Shown: positions 59,301 to 64,000 of the stretch, piece after piece
Position numbering within the stretch: the stretch's first letter is position 1
Layout: every line of letters begins with the position of its first letter
Assembly: GCA_030762895.1 (NCBI GenBank)
Contig: CM061069.1
Coordinates: 105,603,923-105,667,922, forward strand
Length of the DNA: 64,000 bases
Origin: Sophora flavescens
Taxonomy: Eukaryota > Streptophyta > Magnoliopsida > Fabales > Fabaceae
Reading direction: 5' to 3'
The notes under the pieces: generated by a model
What the model was told of the DNA's origin: nothing
What the model saw: only the letters and a program-made list of their open reading frames with translations
Database searches by the model: none
Translations under genes and position numbers: made by a program

Positions 59301-62300
59301 TAAAATTGTACAATCGCAATACCTGAGGGACCCAATTGTCGCAATTGAAACCCGAGGGACCAAAATCGCACAATCGTGATTCTTGGGGGATCAAAAGTAC
59401 AATTAAGCCTAGAACATTGTTTTCATGTTTAATTTTACTGTTTGATCGATGGCAGCATTTATCTCCACAACAAAAAGGTATGCTTTGCTTGATATTATTT
59501 AGGAGAATGCTAACGTGTCCTTACAGTATTGGTTAAGGAATCAAAAGAGGTACTCCCTTCGATCTTTATTATAAGCAAAATAGTCTCAAATTTTTTGGTT
59601 CAATATATAAAAAATTTTTGACTACTTCTATCCCATTTAATGACGTTATTCCCAAAATACCCTTTATTTAATACAAATTTTGTTTTTCAATGACTAATTT
59701 TATTCCCAACAAGACAAGCTTAATAAATAAGATGAAGGATAATTTATGTAACAAACTTAATTTTTTAAATAAAGTCAACAATATTAAATGAGATTAACTA
59801 ACCACCTTAATACGTGTGTTTTATTTAATTTTTGCTTATAATAGCGACCATTGTATTCCCTCTGGACTCAATTATAATAAAAAATACATATATTTTGTGG
59901 ATTCAAATATAAGCAAAATTTAACCAATTCAACTCTATTTAATGTCCGTGTTCTAAAAATAATCTTGATTAATTCTCCTTTTACTTTTCCAAGAGCAATG
60001 CATACTCTCAAGAAGCAACTTCCTCCAATGCAAATTTAAATATGATGATTGTTATAAGTAAGGGTAGTTTAGTATTTGTAACGCTTTTTTTTTTACATAA
60101 ATCAAGACAATTAAACTAAATTAACTAACTTCCTTTTTTTATAAGCAAAAAGTTGTATTGAATAAGAGTATAAGGGATACTCTAACCCGAATACAAAGGA
60201 AGAAACAAAAGCGACAGATAAACTATAAAAGAAATATTATTCCCAATCGAACTAGTATTAGAATTACAATCTCCTATCCCCATATACCACCCCAAGAAAC
60301 TGAAATGATAGAGAGACCAACATATAACCGACTAAACATCATCCTGCCCACACTAGCATCCACAACAAACACTTGTCACCCAACACTCTAGGCCTTTTCC
60401 AGAGACAAACCACCAAAAATAAGCAACAAAAAATACTTCAATAACCACTTTCCTCATTTAGTTTCAAATTTTTCGGCTGTTGCCGACCTCTGCTCCAAAC
60501 TTGTTGGGCGATGAAATTTGATGGTTTCTTCCCCTCAACAATTTCTACCCTCTTCAAGACCTCTGCCTCGAAAAAAAACCTTCACTCGACATCTTCGTAT
60601 CAGCATTTTCAGTCGAAACTCCCACCCGAGATTTATTCTCCAGCCACTTCACAACATAATTCTGATTGACCTTGGTGACCAACCTCTTTTGCAACTTCAC
60701 CTTCGAACAAACTCTCTCTTGAACACCATCAGCAACCAATGACGTAGACCCTCCATCCAAATGCTTAATAATATCCTTCATAGAACCCATATTCAAACGT
60801 CTAATAGCTGGAGGGACTTGGCCCTTGTAAAAATCCTTCGGTCCCACAAAACCTCCCTTTATTTTCCTTATAATTACCCTTGCTGCTGTTACACTCAAAA
60901 CTTTGATATCCACTTGAGTGAAACTCAGTCTGCTGCGGTCCAGTTAAGGAGAAACATGGTTCCTCTAGTCCCAATAGACAATTCTTTTAGAAGCCCCTCA
61001 TGCAGACCCTCTGTTAGATAATGGGGTATGCATCTGCAAAAAAGAAGAAGAAAATAATGGTAATGTGCAATCTCCAAGGCGTGTGAGGACACTAGGCTTT
61101 AGGTTCGATTCGCCCCCACCAATCTCTCCTCGTAGATTGGATGCAACAGGTGTAACTGACGAATCCCCTTCAGGATACAATGGAGAACCTTGGTTTGGTT
61201 TACACACCCTAAACCAAGCGTATCGACAATGGCAGTTTACAGAACAATAGTATCCTTAACTCTCTCTGCGCATAAGGGAGAAAAAAAGGTGATTTGGAGT
61301 GAAGAATGGTTAAGGGATTCTGAGTTTTTTGTGTCAATTACTGCATGCAGATGGTTCTTGATGAGTGTGATTTCACCTCATTTTCCATGTACATTTCTGC
61401 ATGCATTTGCATATAGTTAGGCCATTTTAGTGTTTATTTTGTTTAGTTTTTCCTTTGGAACAGATAAGGTGGTATTGTGTGTTGTTTTGCAGATATTCAT
61501 GATTAAATGCCCAAGAATTAGCAAGTATGAAGCTTGGATGACTTAGAGCTTTGAAAGATAAGAAATTGAGCCAAGCAGAGAGTATCACGGCCTAGCCGTG
61601 ATGGCCCTCACTACCGTGAGGAGCAAGAGTGCTGAAGAAAGAATTGAGCCAAAAGTCAGAAGCTGTCACGGCCTAGCCGTGATGGCTATCACGGCCGTGA
61701 CGTGTCAGCTGTGCCAGATCTCCAAAAGTCAGAGACGATCACGGCCTAGCCGTGATGGATATTACGGCCGTGATAAATCAGTTGGAAAAGTCAGAGACAA
61801 TCACGGCCTAGCCGTGATATCTATCACGGCCGTGACCTGTTTGTTGGAAAAGTCAGAACGGATCACGGCCTAGCCGTGATGAGTATCACGGCCGTGATGA
61901 ATCAGTAAATGAAGAGGCGCCCAAGTCAGAGACCATCACGGCCTGGCCGTGATGGCCATCACGGCCGTGACCGGCCACGAGTACTAGAAAAACTGAGCAG
62001 AACAGAAGAAGAAGGCAGAAAAAAAACCAAAAGAAAATCCTCTGCTGCTGGCTGTGTGCATCATTCCATGGAGCTCTCCCCTTTGTTCATCTCTGTAATT
62101 ATCTCTTTTGTTTTACTTTCAATTATGTGTAGCTAAACTCCCCTTTTGTTGGGGTTAGACTATCGCTATCTGAATTTGGTTGTAAAAATGATTTGATTTT
62201 AATACAGTTTCCTTGTTCTTTATGAGTGTTTGATTCCTTGCTTAATGCTTTCTTAGGCTTGATCACCCTATGAATGATTAGTTGCTTTAATAGATAACTG

Positions 62301-64000
62301 GAAGGTTGGTGTTAGAGCTTGCTCATGAATCAAATGCCGGGTAGTTCATGAGCCTAGGAATAGGTCTTGAGGTGCTTGCAATCTTATAAGTCTTTACTTA
62401 ATGCAAAATCTCAGGTTAATCCACCTAAGGAATTAGGGTTTAACTTGGGATTTTAGGCTCAATGCACCTAAGGAATTAGGCTTGAGTATCTCTGAAAAGA
62501 CTTGATTGTCATATTAGAACTAGGTACTGTGTTAGTTATCATTTCATAACAACCAAGGGAGGATTAGCTTAGTTTAACCTCAGCAATTATATCTCATTGT
62601 TATTCATCTCTTTGTTTTCACATTAACGTTAGATAAAAATCCAAAAAGAACATTATTATTTTATTCTTTTTTGTTTTCTAGATGTTAAAAAAACCTTCAA
62701 TCAAAAATTCTATAGCCTATATAGTAGTCAAATTTTCTAAGTGGTAATTTTCCACGATCCCTGAGAACGATATCCGGTCTCACCGTTTTTATTACTTGCA
62801 ACGAACCGGTACACTTGCCGAGTCCGTGTCAAGTTTTTGGCGCCGTTGCTTAGGGATCGGTGTGCCAATATCACGAGTACCAAAGGGACTCCTAATTTAG
62901 GCATTTTATTTTTTTTACTGTTTTCCTCTTTGTGTTTCGTTCTTAATTTCTATATCTCTCTTTGTGAAATTCTGCAAGTCTTTGTTTTTCGTTTGTTCCG
63001 TGCTACTCCGTTTGTTCGGTGTATGCGAGGTACAATCGACCCGGTGAACTCCAATTCGAACCTGAGATCGAGAGACTCTGCAGAAGGAATAGAAAGAGAA
63101 CCAAGGCAAGACGAGACAGAGAAAGAGCATCTTCTAGTAGACAAGAGCAGCAAGTTGAGTTACCCAGTGTGCAAGAACCACAGATTGAAATAGCAGCTGT
63201 CACCATGGCAGAAGAGAACGCACCAAGGAGAACAATGGGGGACTACACTTCCCCTAGAGTTGATAGATGTGGGACTCCGATTGTAAGACCTGCAGTGGCC
63301 TGCAATAATTTCGAAATCAAGGCCTCACTTCTCCACCTTGTGCAGCAAAACCAATTTGGAGGGTTGGAGAGTGAAGATCCTCATGCTCATATTGGTACCT
63401 TCATTGAGCTGTGTGACACCATCAAGTTAAACGGAGCCTCCGATGAGGCCATTCGGTTAAGGCTTTTCCCTTTCTCTTTGAGGGATAGAGCCAAGGCATG
63501 GCTTCAATCTCATCCTCATGGAAGCATCATCACCTGGAACGACTTGGTCAGCAAGTTTTTGTCTCGCTTCTTCCCTCCGTCAAGGATGATTAAACCGAGA
63601 TCGAGAATCAATGCCTTTGCACGAGAGGGATGGTGAGTCACTATATGAAGCCTGGGAGAGGTTCAAGTCTTTACTCACAGCTTGTCCAAATCATGAACTA
63701 GAGACATGGCAGCAGTCGCAACTTTTGTTAATGGGCTCAACAGGAATTCAAGAAGTATGATTGAAGCGGGCTGCAGGAGGTACATTGAGTCAAAAGACAC
63801 CTGAAGAAGCAAAGGACTTGATTGAGAACATGGCTAACAATGACTATCAAATGCCTAGTTCTCGGTCAATGGTCGATAGAGGTGTTCTAGAGCTGGATGA
63901 AATTGGTGCCCTCAAAGCACAAATTGCTATTCTTACCAAACAATCAAGGGCGGTTCAACCTGCAGAACTCTCAAGTACAAGCTGTTCAAGTTCAAGGTGC

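Overview
The window looks like nuclear DNA of a dicot plant, probably a papilionoid legume. That is an inference from the style of the retrotransposons and MITEs and from the single host gene, not a proof. No bacterial-type operons are present. One host gene can be supported with confidence: an ENHANCED DISEASE RESISTANCE 2-like (PH - START - EDR2_C/DUF1336) gene on the + strand. Nineteen exons with GT/AG borders and consistent phases run from 10753 to 57924, so about 1.9 kb of coding sequence is spread over 47 kb. Almost all of the length comes from transposable elements in its introns. About 110 residues of the C-terminal domain are missing, and they fall where the assembly has a 500-N gap.

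Left flank (1-10752): three Ty1/copia elements are nested like Russian dolls. Element A (SIRE/Maximus-like) is inserted in the reverse transcriptase of element B, and B in the integrase of an older element C. Only their right halves are inside the window. The A and B flanks and LTRs carry distinctive short repeats: a GTGAATCGATTCAC palindrome family and a 25-bp array.

Gene body: intron 4 holds a complete but broken antisense copia (13898-20106, TSD AGTTG). Intron 8 holds a young, non-coding, composite sense-strand LTR element (23313-28086, TSD ATTTC) with GGCCGAGTTCGAGCC arrays and a captured zinc-knuckle fragment. Intron 11 holds a 97-bp tandem array and a 660-bp inverted-terminal-repeat element. 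Intron 13 holds a near-complete L1-type LINE (31574-47717, 17-bp TSD), itself interrupted by a 9.6-kb antisense Ty3/gypsy element (37491-47079, TSD TGGCT). The last interval holds the N gap and a broken copia, which carries a 1.4-kb solo LTR.

Right flank (57925-64000): about 28 bp after the stop codon lies a roughly 70-bp fragment of the 3' end of plastid 16S rRNA. It is followed by a fold-back Mutator-like element with a 9-bp TSD, MITE-like sequence, an antisense LINE-derived fragment, and the 5' LTR and gag of a second gypsy element that runs off the window. Its LTR carries arrays of the same ATCACGGCCGTGAT palindrome family seen in the intron 13 gypsy LTRs.

I did not find an undescribed multi-gene system. 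The strongest items for follow-up are the composite non-autonomous LTR element and its sense promoter next to exon 9, the plastid rRNA piece in the 3' UTR, and the missing EDR2_C exons.
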